Shown here: positions 1 to 10,482 of the stretch, one piece after another
How positions within the stretch are numbered: the stretch's first letter is position 1
How the letters are laid out: each line of letters starts with the position of its first letter
NCBI GenBank assembly: GCA_044222245.1
Contig: JBGANQ010000054.1
Location: 1 to 64,000 of the forward strand
DNA length: 64,000 nucleotides
Source of the DNA: CALFML01 sp044222245
Lineage (GTDB): Bacteria; Myxococcota_A; Polyangia; Palsa-1104; JAEUJZ01
Reading direction: 5' to 3'
Made by a program: the position numbers and the translations under genes
Notes under the pieces: generated by a model
Told to the model about the DNA's origin: nothing
The model's database searches: none
What the model saw: the letters and a program-made list of their open reading frames with translations, nothing else

Positions 1-1
1 G

Positions 2-553
2 CCGGCGCGGGCAAGGGCGGCGCTCGCGGCGCTCGGCAGCGGCCTGGTCGCCCGCGGGCAGCTGACGGCGGCGGCGCTCTCGTGCCACGGGCTGGGGGCG
101 CTGTGGCGGACGCAGCCCGAGCCGACCCTGGCGTTTGTCACCAGCGGCGGCTACGGCGAGCTTGGACTCGGGCTGCGCTGGAAGTTCCTGGAAGGGGCGG
201 GGCTCAGCGAGCCGCGGTCCTGGGACGTCCTGCAGGTGGCGCACGGGCCGTTCCAGCAGACCTTCGCGCGGCCGCTCTTTCTGTGTGCGCTCACCCGCGG
301 CGGCTGCCCGGTCGAGCAGGCGCTGCTCGGCCGCTTGCAGGCAATGCTGCCGCCGCACCACGTGCTCCTGCAGCTGCCGGCAGAGCCGCCCGGACCGCTT
401 TCGATCTTCTCGCACGACCTGGCCTGCAACGAGCTGCTGCTGGCGCTTCTGCCCGGCCGCGACTGGAACCTTGTGGACTGGCCTGGTCGCTGCAGCGACG
501 GACCGCTTTACCAGCTCGCCGATGGCGCGGCGCTGCTGGCGTCGGGGGGCTGA
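2..553 (+). CDS. SIS-domain protein, C-terminal fragment
   Basis: The reading frame is open from the left edge and stops at 553, so only the last ~183 residues are present. The stretch LGLRWKFLEGAGLSEP followed by DVLQVAHGPFQQ matches the conserved end of a sugar isomerase (SIS) domain, where an LKxKE-like helix precedes the HGP motif (as in GlmS and relatives). SIS domains bind phosphosugars for isomerisation or regulation. The substrate cannot be told because the N-terminal part lies outside the window. Neighbouring genes point the other way and do not help. The coding frame is supported by high GC at third positions. Confidence 0.6.
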   Translation, partial: PARARAALAALGSGLVARGQLTAAALSCHGLGALWRTQPEPTLAFVTSGGYGELGLGLRWKFLEGAGLSEPRSWDVLQVAHGPFQQTFARPLFLCALTRGGCPVEQALLGRLQAMLPPHHVLLQLPAEPPGPLSIFSHDLACNELLLALLPGRDWNLVDWPGRCSDGPLYQLADGAALLASGG

Positions 554-667
554 CCGCCCTGGCTCAACCCCGAGCCGCGCCGACCGGCTGGGGGGCGGGA
601 CTCAAGGCCGGGTCCCCACAGGTCTTTGCCCGCCGCAGCGGGGTCGCGAGCCTGCGGGACCCGGGGC

Positions 668-1168
668 TCAGTGCGCCGCAGTCTGCGGCCACAGCTTCTG
701 CAGCGCCTGCTCGAGCTCTTTTTCGCTGCTGGCGCTGTGCATGCCGCGCAGGCTGTAGTAGTCGGTGGGGCCGCGCGGGCTGTCCTCGATGTGCAGGTGC
801 AGCTCCAGCGAGCCGTCGTCCGGCAGGCGGTCGATGGTGTAGGCGGCGCTGCGCTCCTCCCCGGTGTGGTGGAGGTGGAAGCGGATGGTCTGGCCGTCGT
901 GGTCGAAGGTGAATAGCTCGAACTGACCGGCGAACAGGGTGCGGTCCTGGTAGACCCCGCCGCCCATCGACGGCACGAAGCGGAACACATGCAGGCGGTC
1001 GTGCGCCGACTCGGGCACCCGATCCAGCCAGTTGCGATCGAGCAGCAGCCGGCTCGCCTCCGCGGTCGGCAGCGTCGCAGCGGGCGGCTTGCTGCGGCAG
1101 CCGGCGGTGAGCGCCGCCAGACAGAGCAGGGAGCCGGTGACGGCGGCAGATACAGACTTCATCTTCAT
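668..1168 (-). CDS. lipoprotein of unknown function
   Basis: A 166-residue protein starting MKMKSVSAAVTG with a lipobox LTAGC (Cys at about residue 24), so it is probably lipidated and membrane-anchored. The start at 1168 is chosen because AGGAGG lies 11 nt upstream; the frame stays open further upstream but without a signal peptide. The mature part has a beta-rich pattern (FELFTFDHDGQTIRFHLHH, then SLELHLHIED) that suggests a compact beta domain. I do not recognise the family. It lies 67 bp downstream of another minus-strand gene and may share its transcript. Confidence 0.7.
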   Translation of the reverse strand: MKMKSVSAAVTGSLLCLAALTAGCRSKPPAATLPTAEASRLLLDRNWLDRVPESAHDRLHVFRFVPSMGGGVYQDRTLFAGQFELFTFDHDGQTIRFHLHHTGEERSAAYTIDRLPDDGSLELHLHIEDSPRGPTDYYSLRGMHSASSEKELEQALQKLWPQTAAH

Positions 1169-1235
1169 GGGAGCTCTTTCCTCCTGCGCGACCCGCGCCG
1201 TTTGGGCACCGGTCGGCTGACCTTGAGCTGGCGGC

Positions 1236-1601
1236 TCAGTTGAGATATTTGGCGGACGCGGCCGCTGCCTCCGGCTGGCCCAGGCTGGCCTCCAGGGCCT
1301 GATCGCCCTCCTCAAGACCCTGGCGGGTCAGAAGGAAGCTCACCCGGCCCTCGCCAAGCTCGGTGCTCAGCTCGGCCTCGAACGCCGGGCCGGTGACGCT
1401 GCCCAGGGCCAGATCCTTGTGCAGGCGGACCACCTTGCCGGTGATGAGGTCGCCCTGGATGCGCTCGATGTTGTCGCGGGTGTGGTAGAGGCGGTAGGCC
1501 GCCTGATAAAGTCGCAGCGAGACCTCCGGGCGCAGCGGGAAGTTGCTCGACAGCACCGCAATGAGCAGCCAGTAGGGTGGTGCCGGATCCGGAGTAGCCA
1601 T
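1236..1601 (-). CDS. conserved hypothetical protein
   Basis: A 121-residue protein without signal peptide or membrane segment. It contains a helical centre (LYQAAYRLYHTRDNIERIQ) followed by an alternating beta-like stretch (AFEAELSTELGEGRVSFLL). No family is recognised. Codon usage matches the neighbours and the gene is followed closely by the lipoprotein gene on the same strand, so it is probably real and cotranscribed. Confidence 0.55.
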   Translation of the reverse strand: MATPDPAPPYWLLIAVLSSNFPLRPEVSLRLYQAAYRLYHTRDNIERIQGDLITGKVVRLHKDLALGSVTGPAFEAELSTELGEGRVSFLLTRQGLEEGDQALEASLGQPEAAAASAKYLN

Positions 1602-1740
1602 AGGTGCAGAGTAGCCGATTCGCCGCCCCGGTGAAATAGAAGGACCGGGCCGGGGTATAGTGCCGGCCCCTGCGCATCCGCGAACATCTATAAGCGCTCA
1701 GATATAAGCGCTCCGAGCCAAAGGACCCCAACGAGGAACC

Positions 1741-2889
1741 ATGGAACGCATCTCGCTGTCCCGTCCGAGCATCACCGACGAAGAGGTCGCCGCCGCCGAG
1801 AGCACGCTGCGCTCGCGCTGGCTGGTCTACGGGCCGCAGAACCGCGCCTTCGAGGACGAGCTCGGCGCCGCTTGCGGTCGCCGTCACGCCATCGCCGTCA
1901 GCTCGGGCACCGCGGCGCTGCACCTCCTGATGCTGGCCGTCTACGGGCCGACCGGACCGGCGGCGGGGTCGCGGCTGCTGGCGCCGGCGTTTACCTTCCC
2001 GGCGAGCGTCAACGTCCTCCGCTTCCTGCCCGGGCCGCCGGTCACCGTCCACCTGGCCGACGTCGATCCGCAGACCTTCTGCCTGCCGGCGGCGACGCTG
2101 CAGGCCTGGCAGGCCAGCGGGCCGGCGCTGACCATGGTGGTGCACCAGTTCGGCTACCCCTCGCCGCTGCCGCCGCTGTCGGCGGAGGCGGAGCGGCTGG
2201 TCATCTCGGACGCCGCCTGCGCCATCGGGGCAGCGGCGGCGCTGCGCGGCCGCGCCGCCTGCCTGTCGTTCCATCCCCGCAAGCTGCTCACCACCGGCGA
2301 GGGCGGGGCGATCCTCACCGACGATGACGCGCTGGCGGCCGAGCTGCGGCAGCTGCGCGCCCATGGCCTGGTCGCGGTGACCGGCGAGGAGGTGCAGACC
2401 CTGCCGGCGCCCGGCCTGAACTATCGCCTGCCCGAGCTCGGGGCCGCCATCGGCCGCGTCCAGCTGCGGCGCCTGCCGACGCTGCTGGCGCTGCACCGCG
2501 AGCGCGCCGAGCGCTACCGGGCGCGCCTTGGAGCCGCCGGGCTGCCGCTGCAGGCCGACACGCCCGAGCGGGTGTGGCAGACCCTTTCGGTGATCCTCCC
2601 CGACCGGGTGGACCGCCAGCAGCTGCGCGCCGAGCTGCTCGCCGCCGGCATCGAGACCCAGATTGCTTCCTACGGTCTGCACCGCCTGGCGGCGTATAAA
2701 GACGCGCCGGTCTTTGCCCCAGGTGGCGCTGCGTCCGCGCAGTCGACCGGCGCCAGCGCGCTGCCGGTGACCGAGCGCCTGCACCAAAAAGGGCTGGCCT
2801 TGCCGCTGCACAGCGAGCTGTCGCTCGCCGACGTCGATCGGGTGTGCGACGCGCTGCTGAGTCGCCTTGGGCCGCGGGCGGGAGCTTAG
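1741..2889 (+). CDS. DegT/DnrJ/EryC1/StrS-family PLP aminotransferase
   Basis: A 382-residue aspartate-aminotransferase-fold enzyme. SSGTAALHL (about residues 54-62) is the PLP phosphate-binding region, ISDAACAIGA (about 157-166) carries the aspartate that contacts the pyridine nitrogen, and SFHPRKLLTTGEGG (about 180-193) carries the Schiff-base lysine. GLNYRLPELGAAIG is the usual family signature further on. These enzymes transaminate keto-sugars for cell-surface polysaccharides or antibiotics. No other nucleotide-sugar genes are adjacent, so the sugar is unknown. The gene ends exactly where the cytochrome gene begins, suggesting coupled translation. Confidence 0.88.
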   Translation: MERISLSRPSITDEEVAAAESTLRSRWLVYGPQNRAFEDELGAACGRRHAIAVSSGTAALHLLMLAVYGPTGPAAGSRLLAPAFTFPASVNVLRFLPGPPVTVHLADVDPQTFCLPAATLQAWQASGPALTMVVHQFGYPSPLPPLSAEAERLVISDAACAIGAAAALRGRAACLSFHPRKLLTTGEGGAILTDDDALAAELRQLRAHGLVAVTGEEVQTLPAPGLNYRLPELGAAIGRVQLRRLPTLLALHRERAERYRARLGAAGLPLQADTPERVWQTLSVILPDRVDRQQLRAELLAAGIETQIASYGLHRLAAYKDAPVFAPGGAASAQSTGASALPVTERLHQKGLALPLHSELSLADVDRVCDALLSRLGPRAGA

Positions 2890-4104
2890 ATGCGGATGGC
2901 AAGTCGCCGACCGGACCGGGGATCGCGCCTGCGTCAGGCCCGCCTGCGGCGCGCGGGCGGAGCCAGTCCGTCCTGCGCGGGGGAGACGCGGCCGACTCGA
3001 CCCCTACCACAGCCTGGCCGCGCGGCCGCGCTGGTCGCGCTGGTCGCGCTGGTCGCGCTCGGGCGGTCGGCAGCTGCGGCGGCGCCGGCACCCGGGCCCC
3101 CCGCACAGCTGGAGGGGGCGGCGCTGTACGCCAAGTACTGCGCTCTGTGTCACGGGGCGCGCGGGCAGGGCTACGCCGCCGATCACGCCAACGCCCTCGC
3201 CAACCAGCAGTTCCTTATCGCCGCCAGCGATCCGTTTCTCGGCTGGGCGATCGCCTACGGGCGACCGGGGACGCCGATGGCGGCTTTTGGCAAGGATCGC
3301 GGCGGGCCGCTCGATCACGGCCAGGTGAGCAAGATCATCCACTTTATCCGCTCGTGGCAGCAGTCGCCGCCGATCGCCCTCAAAGAGGGGCTCATCCCCG
3401 GCCAGCCGGCGCGCGGCGAGAAGATCTTTGCCGCGCAGTGCGCCGTCTGCCACGGGCCGCGTGGCAAGGGCAAGACCGCGCCCAGCCTCAATAACCCCGT
3501 GATGCTCGCCACCGCCTCGGACAGCTACCTCCGCTACGCCATCGCCGAGGGCCGGGCGGGCACGCCGATGCCGGCCTTCAAGGGCAAGCTCAGCGCCGAC
3601 AAGCTCGATGACGTCACCGCCTACCTGCGCAGCCTCTACCGCAAGCTGGAGTGGAAGACGGTCCCCGAGACGCCGCCGCCGATCACCCAGATCATCATCA
3701 ACCCCAAGGGCCCGCCGCCGAGCTTCCCGCCGCTGCGCGAGGGCCTCTATGTCGGGGTGGACAAGGTCCAGGCCGAGCTCCGGCGCGGCGCCCGGCTGGT
3801 GCTGCTCGATGCGCGGCCGACCTCGGACTGGATGCTCGCCCACATCCCGGGGGCGCTGCCGGTGCCCTACTATGATGTAGACAAGATGGTCTCATCGCTG
3901 CCGCGCGATGACACCTTCATCGTCGCCTACTGCAGCTGCCCGCACGCCGCCTCGGGCCAAGTGGTCAGCGAGCTGCGCAGCCGCGGCTTCAAGAACACCG
4001 CAGTATTGGACGAGGGGATCTTTGTCTGGATGGAGCGCGGCTACCCGGTGACCACCGGCACCGGGGATTCCCCACCTGCTCCCACCCCCGCGCCCGATCG
4101 CTGA
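2890..4104 (+). CDS. dihaem cytochrome c fused to a rhodanese domain
   Basis: A 404-residue exported protein. After a hydrophobic N-terminal segment (AALVALVALVAL, encoded by three 9-bp repeats) come two class I cytochrome c domains, each with CxxCH (CALCH near residue 85, CAVCH near 186) and a downstream Met ligand in a TPM motif. A C-terminal rhodanese domain follows (LVLLDARPTSDWMLAHIPGA, then YCSCPHAASG with the putative catalytic Cys). This implies a periplasmic electron carrier tied to sulfur transfer or to a redox-active thiol. The start ATG touches the stop of the aminotransferase gene; a second ATG two codons later is possible. Confidence 0.85.
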   Translation: MRMASRRPDRGSRLRQARLRRAGGASPSCAGETRPTRPLPQPGRAAALVALVALVALGRSAAAAAPAPGPPAQLEGAALYAKYCALCHGARGQGYAADHANALANQQFLIAASDPFLGWAIAYGRPGTPMAAFGKDRGGPLDHGQVSKIIHFIRSWQQSPPIALKEGLIPGQPARGEKIFAAQCAVCHGPRGKGKTAPSLNNPVMLATASDSYLRYAIAEGRAGTPMPAFKGKLSADKLDDVTAYLRSLYRKLEWKTVPETPPPITQIIINPKGPPPSFPPLREGLYVGVDKVQAELRRGARLVLLDARPTSDWMLAHIPGALPVPYYDVDKMVSSLPRDDTFIVAYCSCPHAASGQVVSELRSRGFKNTAVLDEGIFVWMERGYPVTTGTGDSPPAPTPAPDR

Positions 4105-4181
4105 GCGTCCCGCCCCCGACTTTCTCTTTCCATAGATCTCCGGCGCCGCTGTCGCGTTTAGCAGGGGCAAGGAGAGAGACA

Positions 4182-5195
4182 ATGAAGACCCTACTGGCGA
4201 CGGCCTTGCTGACCTTGGCGCTTCCTGCTCTGCCGGTCCTGCCAATCCTTGGTGAGGGGCAGGCGGACGCCGCCCCGCTGCGCAGCCAGAACGGCACCTA
4301 CGAGCTGCAGGTCCTTACAAACGGCGCCCCGGCCCAGACCTACTGGCACAGCGGCGAGAGCTACGTGCTCGGCTATAGTGGTGAGCGCTACACCCTGCGC
4401 ATCGTCAACAACAGCGGCCAGCGCATCGAGGCGGTGGTCTCGGTCGACGGGCGCGACGTGGTCGATGGCAAGGCGGCCGACTATCGCACAAAGCGCGGCT
4501 ACCTGGTGCCGGCGTACGGCTCGGTCGAGGTCGATGGCTGGCGGCTGTCGCGCGGGCAGGCGGCGGCGTTCCGCTTCTCTTCGGTGGGCGAGTCCTACGC
4601 GGCGCGCACCGGCTCGGCCCGCGAGGTCGGGGTGATCGGGGTCGCGGTCTTCCCCGAGCGCTATAACCCGCCGCCGCGGCCGCTGTACGTGCCGCGCTAC
4701 GACTACCGCCGCGGGGACGACTACTATGGCCCGCTCGGCGGGGCGGCCGACAAGGCCAAGGACGAGGCGGAGTACAGCGGCGGGGCCGCGGGGCCGCCGC
4801 CGCCGGCTGATTCGGCCCCTCGCTCGGCAGCGCCTTCCCCGCCCGCCGGCGAGAGCGTGGCGCAGTCCAAGAAGGCCGCCCGCGGCGACAGCGCCCTGGC
4901 CGAGCCCGACTACTCCCAGCGGTCCAGCCGCCGCCCCGGCCTCGGCACGGCTTTCGGCGAGCGCGTCAACTCGCCGATCCAGGAGGTCTCGTTCGTGCGC
5001 GCCAGTGCCACCTCGCCCGCCGCGGTGCTCGGGGTGCGCTACAACGACCGCGACGGCCTGCTCGCCATGGGCGTCAACGTCGATGGCGACGGCTCGTCGG
5101 TCGACGACTCGTACGCCCGGCGCACCGCCCAGCCGTTCCCGGTCCCCGAGCGGCGCTACGCCACCCCCCCGCCGGGCTGGGACTATCGCTACTAG
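4182..5195 (+). CDS. exported protein of unknown function, low-complexity centre
   Basis: A 337-residue protein with a clear signal peptide (MKTLLATALLTLALPALP) and GGAGAG shortly before the ATG. Residues about 35-160 form a beta-rich domain (YTLRIVNNSGQRIEAVVSVD, then VDGWRLSRGQAAAFRF). A Pro/Ala/Ser-rich linker covers roughly 195-235, and a C-terminal region carries the conserved-looking LGTAFGERVNSPIQEVSF. The function is unknown; the layout suits a periplasmic or surface protein. Its stop overlaps the stop of the convergent oxygenase gene by 4 bp. Confidence 0.75.
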   Translation: MKTLLATALLTLALPALPVLPILGEGQADAAPLRSQNGTYELQVLTNGAPAQTYWHSGESYVLGYSGERYTLRIVNNSGQRIEAVVSVDGRDVVDGKAADYRTKRGYLVPAYGSVEVDGWRLSRGQAAAFRFSSVGESYAARTGSAREVGVIGVAVFPERYNPPPRPLYVPRYDYRRGDDYYGPLGGAADKAKDEAEYSGGAAGPPPPADSAPRSAAPSPPAGESVAQSKKAARGDSALAEPDYSQRSSRRPGLGTAFGERVNSPIQEVSFVRASATSPAAVLGVRYNDRDGLLAMGVNVDGDGSSVDDSYARRTAQPFPVPERRYATPPPGWDYRY

Positions 5196-6334
5196 ACCGC
5201 GCCGCGACCAGCTGCCGGCGCCGGCTTGACCGGGGCGCGGCTCTGCCCCCGACTCTTTGCCAGACCATACTGCAGCGTCGACTGGATGATCCGCGTTCCC
5301 AGCCGCTGGCCGATCTCGTCGGCGCCCGGCAGCCGCTCGCGCACCGCCTGCTGCGCCTGCCCGAGCGCCCGCCACAGCGCCGGCGCCGCCCGCCACAGCG
5401 GCGCCCGCGGCACCCCCATCGCATCGGCCAGCCTCTCCCCGAGCAGCACCCGGCAGACCGCGTACAGCACCCCCATCGGCAGAAACAGCGGCGGCTGCCA
5501 CGCCATCTCGGCAAACAGCGCGGTGAGCAGGGCATGGCTGTCGGCGTCCGGCCGGTGCTGGCGGCGGCTGAGCACCGCGTACAGCGCCTCCTCCGCGGCG
5601 CACGACTCGGTAAGCAGGCGCTCGTCGATGCCCAGCACGTAGCCGCCGTAGCGCCAGGCGTGGTGGATCGAGTCCCGCTCCGCCGGCGTCAGCGCCACCC
5701 CGAGCCGCTGCAGGCTGCGCGCATACACCAGGCTGAACATGACCAGCGTGCTGCCGTTGTCCTCCTGGTTCACCGGCACCCCCCAGCGCGGGTCCCAGTC
5801 GCTGCGCCGCTGCACCATCCGGCGGACGCGGGCGTGCATGAGCCGCAGGTTCAGCAGCACCCGGTGGGCGTGGGTGCCCGGCCGCGGGCCGCCGGAGCTC
5901 GCCAGCACATAAAGAAAGTCCGCCGTCTCGTAGATGCGGCGGCGGGTCGAGCGCTGCAGATCGCCGCTGCGCACCAGCACCTTGGCCGCCAGCGCCGCTG
6001 AGTACGACTCGGCGAGGCTGCCGCACAGAAGGGCCAGGCCGCCGGCCACCGGGTGGCTGAGCCCGATGCGATAGCCGGCGAGCATGCGCGGAAACGACAC
6101 CCAGGCCGGCACCGCATACGCCTGGCCGATGAGCTCGCGACAGGCCCCGGCCGTCGCCGCCGCCCGCCGGCTCACCGCGGCCACCAGATCGCCTCCCATA
6201 TCTGGGCGAGCTGAACTATCGGGGCCCGCCGTCTGCGCCAGCTCGAGCAGCGCGGCGTCGGCCAGCGGGTCGCCGACCAGCCGCAGCTGGTCGAGCAGCG
6301 AGTCCGGCCAGCGCGCAGAGTCCTTGTTCTCCAT
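5192..6334 (-). CDS. MpaB/rubber-oxygenase-like protein (DUF2236 type)
   Basis: A 380-residue, largely helical protein. The motifs VLLNLRLMHARVRR and GVPVNQEDNGSTLVMFS match the DUF2236 family, which includes the latex-clearing haem oxygenase Lcp and fungal MpaB. In that family these helices line a haem pocket, so a haem-dependent oxygenase acting on a hydrophobic substrate is likely. There is no signal peptide. The gene stands alone and converges on the exported-protein gene. Substrate unknown. Confidence 0.7.
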   Translation of the reverse strand: MENKDSARWPDSLLDQLRLVGDPLADAALLELAQTAGPDSSARPDMGGDLVAAVSRRAAATAGACRELIGQAYAVPAWVSFPRMLAGYRIGLSHPVAGGLALLCGSLAESYSAALAAKVLVRSGDLQRSTRRRIYETADFLYVLASSGGPRPGTHAHRVLLNLRLMHARVRRMVQRRSDWDPRWGVPVNQEDNGSTLVMFSLVYARSLQRLGVALTPAERDSIHHAWRYGGYVLGIDERLLTESCAAEEALYAVLSRRQHRPDADSHALLTALFAEMAWQPPLFLPMGVLYAVCRVLLGERLADAMGVPRAPLWRAAPALWRALGQAQQAVRERLPGADEIGQRLGTRIIQSTLQYGLAKSRGQSRAPVKPAPAAGRGAV

Positions 6335-6388
6335 GCCTTGGATGCTAGACGCGTAGCCGGCCGCCCGCCAAGGGCCACCGCAGCGCGG

Positions 6389-7387
6389 TCAGAAAGCGCC
6401 CAGGCCGTCCAGCTGACCGTCCAGGCGATCGGCCAGCTCTTCCAGCGCCGCGCGCTCGAACACCGGGCGGAACAGGTAGGGCAGGTGCAGCTGCGGCTCG
6501 GGCAGCTCGGCGCGCAGGCGGGCGACGTGCGAGTCGTTGAGCTGGGCGCGCTGCCGCTGCAGCCGCGCCGCCGCCAGCACCGGACCGAGCACCGCGTCGC
6601 CGCTGGCCGCCGGCGAGGCCGACAGCTCATCCAGGGCGATCGCCGACATGCCGGTGCCAAAGCGCGGCGGGTAGAGCCGGTTGACCGCCACCGGACCGAC
6701 CGCGATGCCAAGCTCGCGCAGCCCGTGGGCGAGCTGCAGCGTCTCGGTCACCGGCAGGTCCTCGGCCAGGGTGACCAGCACCGCGCGGCAGCGCAGCGGA
6801 TCGGTGAGCAGCTGCCGGCAGTCGCGCGCCGGCCCGGTGAGCGGCCCCTCGGGCACCGTGTCGAGGATGACCTTGGGCACGCGCAAGAGCGTCAGCGCGT
6901 GGCCGGTCGCCGGGCCGTCCAGGATGACCAGATCGAAGCGCGGCCGCCCGCCGTGCTGCTCGGTCGTGTGGTACCAAGCCTTGCCGAGCATCGAGTAGTC
7001 AAGCAGCCCCGGCACCGCGCGCAGGAACGCCCGCACCACGTCGCGCTCAAAGACCTGCTTATAAAGAAAGGCCGAGCGCAGCACCATGATGCCGTACTCG
7101 CGCAGGGCGGCCTCGGGGGTCATGTTGACCGCCCACAGGTTGTCGCTGACCGGCTGAATCTCGGCGAAGCTCTTGCGCGCCCCGAGCACCCCGGCCAGCC
7201 GATCCTTGCTCTTGGTCTGCGCCAGCAGCACCCGCTTGCCGCGCCGCGCCGCCAGCACCGCCAGGGCCGCGGCGACCGTGGTCCGCCCGACGCCGCCCTT
7301 GCCAGAGATGACAAGCAGCCGCCGGTCAAGGAGGCCCCGGGGCTCGCCGCGGACCCAGAGCCCGCTCTGCCCAGGCTGGCTCACCAA
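6389..7387 (-). CDS. ArsA/GET3-family ATPase
   Basis: A 332-residue P-loop ATPase of the SIMIBI class. LLVISGKGGVGRTTVA (about residues 23-38) is a deviant Walker A (KGGVGRTT), and LVILDGPATGHALTLLR is the characteristic D-x-PATGH switch segment of ArsA-like proteins. Real arsenite pumps have two such domains and metal-binding cysteines, which are absent here, so arsenite transport is unlikely. Single-domain bacterial homologues of this type are mostly uncharacterised. It is 55 bp upstream of the oxygenase gene on the same strand. Confidence 0.82.
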   Translation of the reverse strand: MVSQPGQSGLWVRGEPRGLLDRRLLVISGKGGVGRTTVAAALAVLAARRGKRVLLAQTKSKDRLAGVLGARKSFAEIQPVSDNLWAVNMTPEAALREYGIMVLRSAFLYKQVFERDVVRAFLRAVPGLLDYSMLGKAWYHTTEQHGGRPRFDLVILDGPATGHALTLLRVPKVILDTVPEGPLTGPARDCRQLLTDPLRCRAVLVTLAEDLPVTETLQLAHGLRELGIAVGPVAVNRLYPPRFGTGMSAIALDELSASPAASGDAVLGPVLAAARLQRQRAQLNDSHVARLRAELPEPQLHLPYLFRPVFERAALEELADRLDGQLDGLGAF

Positions 7388-7733
7388 AGCTCCAAGGTTG
7401 TCCGCAGGCTCACGGAAGCAAGGTACGTATGCCCTGTCTCGCTGTCAACGAAGCGGCCACCAGGCCGCCCCCCGCGAAAAAGAGCAGCGACGGCAACCAA
7501 GCGTGCGCGGGCCCGGGTCGCCAGGCCGCGCGCCTCCTGCCGCCGCCTATCTTGGCCGCTGGCCTGCGATTTTACCGCTTGCGGGCTAGGTAAGCTGGGT
7601 AGTAGGTGGTAAGATCGTCGCCCACGCTCACTGCCTGGCTTGTTAACGTGCAGCTCACGTTGGGCACCATTTCCCCAGCCCAGAGCCGGGAGCCGAGAGG
7701 CGAAGTGGCCCGATTCAGCAAGGAGACCTGGGT
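7388..7733. other. divergent intergenic region between the ArsA-like gene and pepA
   Basis: About 350 bp between two divergently transcribed genes, so promoters for both must lie here. It has a slightly lower GC patch around 7540-7640 (for example a run reading TTTTACCGCTTGCGGG) but I see no clear operator, repeat or RNA gene. Confidence 0.4.
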
Positions 7734-9269
<1,536 letters not shown>

Positions 9270-9285
9270 GCCGCGCCGCGCCCGC

Positions 9286-10236
9286 CTACGAGCTCGCCGG
9301 CGTCGCGAGCCGCACCGTCACCTGATCCGGGTGGGCGCGGTTGTCCAGGAACAGCACCGCCGGCTTCTGCCCGGCGCTGCCGAGCGCCTTCCACACCGCA
9401 TCAAAACGCAGCAGCCGCGCGTCGAGCTCGGCGGCGCTGCCAAGGCCCAGCCGCAGCGCGGTGCCGCTGTCCGTGTAAAGCGTCACGCCGATGAAGTGGT
9501 CGACGTGCGCCTCGCCGATCGGCGGTCGCCGCCCGCCCTGCTGGTAGCGCGACAGGGCCGTGAGCGCGGTGCGGATCTGGTCACGCGTCAGCTCGGGCTC
9601 GATGAGGTAGGCGGCGCGGCCAAAGCCGGTGATCACCGGCAGGTGGGAGTACTCCCCGGGGGCGGCGCGCTTGAAGACCTCGCCGTCCTTTCCGACCAGG
9701 TACAAAGAGTCCAGGCAGATGAGCGCCACCGGCTCGTGCTCGCCAAGCTCGATGCGCAGGGTCGCCGGCAGCTCGCGGCGCAGGGTGATGCTGCGCAGCC
9801 ACGGCTCGCCGGCGAGGTTCTTTTTCACCGCCCCGAGGTCGATCTGGAACAGGTTGATCTCGGCGGGCAGGGCGGCGCGCTTGCGCAGCGACTCGGTGGT
9901 GACGTGGTGGGTGGGCGAGATGTAGACGGTGCGCAAGGCGAAGTGCGGGCTGTGCAGGACGAAGTAAAAGACGCCGTAGCCGGCGGCAGCGAGCAGCGCC
10001 GCGGCGACCAGCGCCCCGAGCACCCGCAAGATCGCCAGGCCGAGCGCCGAGGCCGCGGCGTGCTTGGCGGCCCCGCCCGCTCGCTTGCTCTGGGCAGCGG
10101 GCGCGGGGCGGGAGTAGTGGGCAGCGAGGCGACGGTTGCCGCGCCGCCAGAACAGGAGCTGGGCGAGCAGCGGCGGCCGTCTGCCCCCGCCCCGACCTCT
10201 TGAAAGAGGGCGGGTGCGGCGTCCGACAGGCGTCAT
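9286..10236 (-). CDS. ftsQ: cell division protein FtsQ (POTRA domain)
   Basis: A 316-residue bitopic membrane protein. A basic cytoplasmic tail (RRTRPLSRGRGGGRRP) is followed by a membrane segment near residues 75-97, then a POTRA domain (LRTVYISPTHHVTTESLRKR) and the FtsQ beta domain (EPWLRSITLRRELPATLRIEL, VALICLDSLYLVGKDGEVF). FtsQ links FtsK to FtsBL at the divisome. The start at 10236 is chosen because the upstream continuation of the frame is antisense to another gene. Neither ftsA, ftsZ nor mur genes are adjacent. Confidence 0.88.
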   Translation of the reverse strand: MTPVGRRTRPLSRGRGGGRRPPLLAQLLFWRRGNRRLAAHYSRPAPAAQSKRAGGAAKHAAASALGLAILRVLGALVAAALLAAAGYGVFYFVLHSPHFALRTVYISPTHHVTTESLRKRAALPAEINLFQIDLGAVKKNLAGEPWLRSITLRRELPATLRIELGEHEPVALICLDSLYLVGKDGEVFKRAAPGEYSHLPVITGFGRAAYLIEPELTRDQIRTALTALSRYQQGGRRPPIGEAHVDHFIGVTLYTDSGTALRLGLGSAAELDARLLRFDAVWKALGSAGQKPAVLFLDNRAHPDQVTVRLATPASS

Positions 10237-10482
10237 GAGCGCGAGTCTAGGCAGCCCCCTTTCGGCTGTCCATTTTCGCGCTCCCGCAGGTCTTATCCCC
10301 TCCTGGCGCCTCTTATTGCAGGTCCCCCGGTTGAAGGTCCCCGGGCGCGGGCGGGGCGGCTTTTTTCGCAGACAAATCCCTGGGCTGGCGGCAAAATCAG
10401 CTGCTGTGCTCGCGGTAACCCTGAAGACCCGGGGGACCGCGGGCGGAGGGGACCCGGCACTGTGGAGGATGGCTTGAGACCG

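Noticed and set aside
6389..7387. Arsenite efflux ATPase
   Set aside because: Only one ATPase domain, no metal-binding cysteines and no arsB or arsR nearby.
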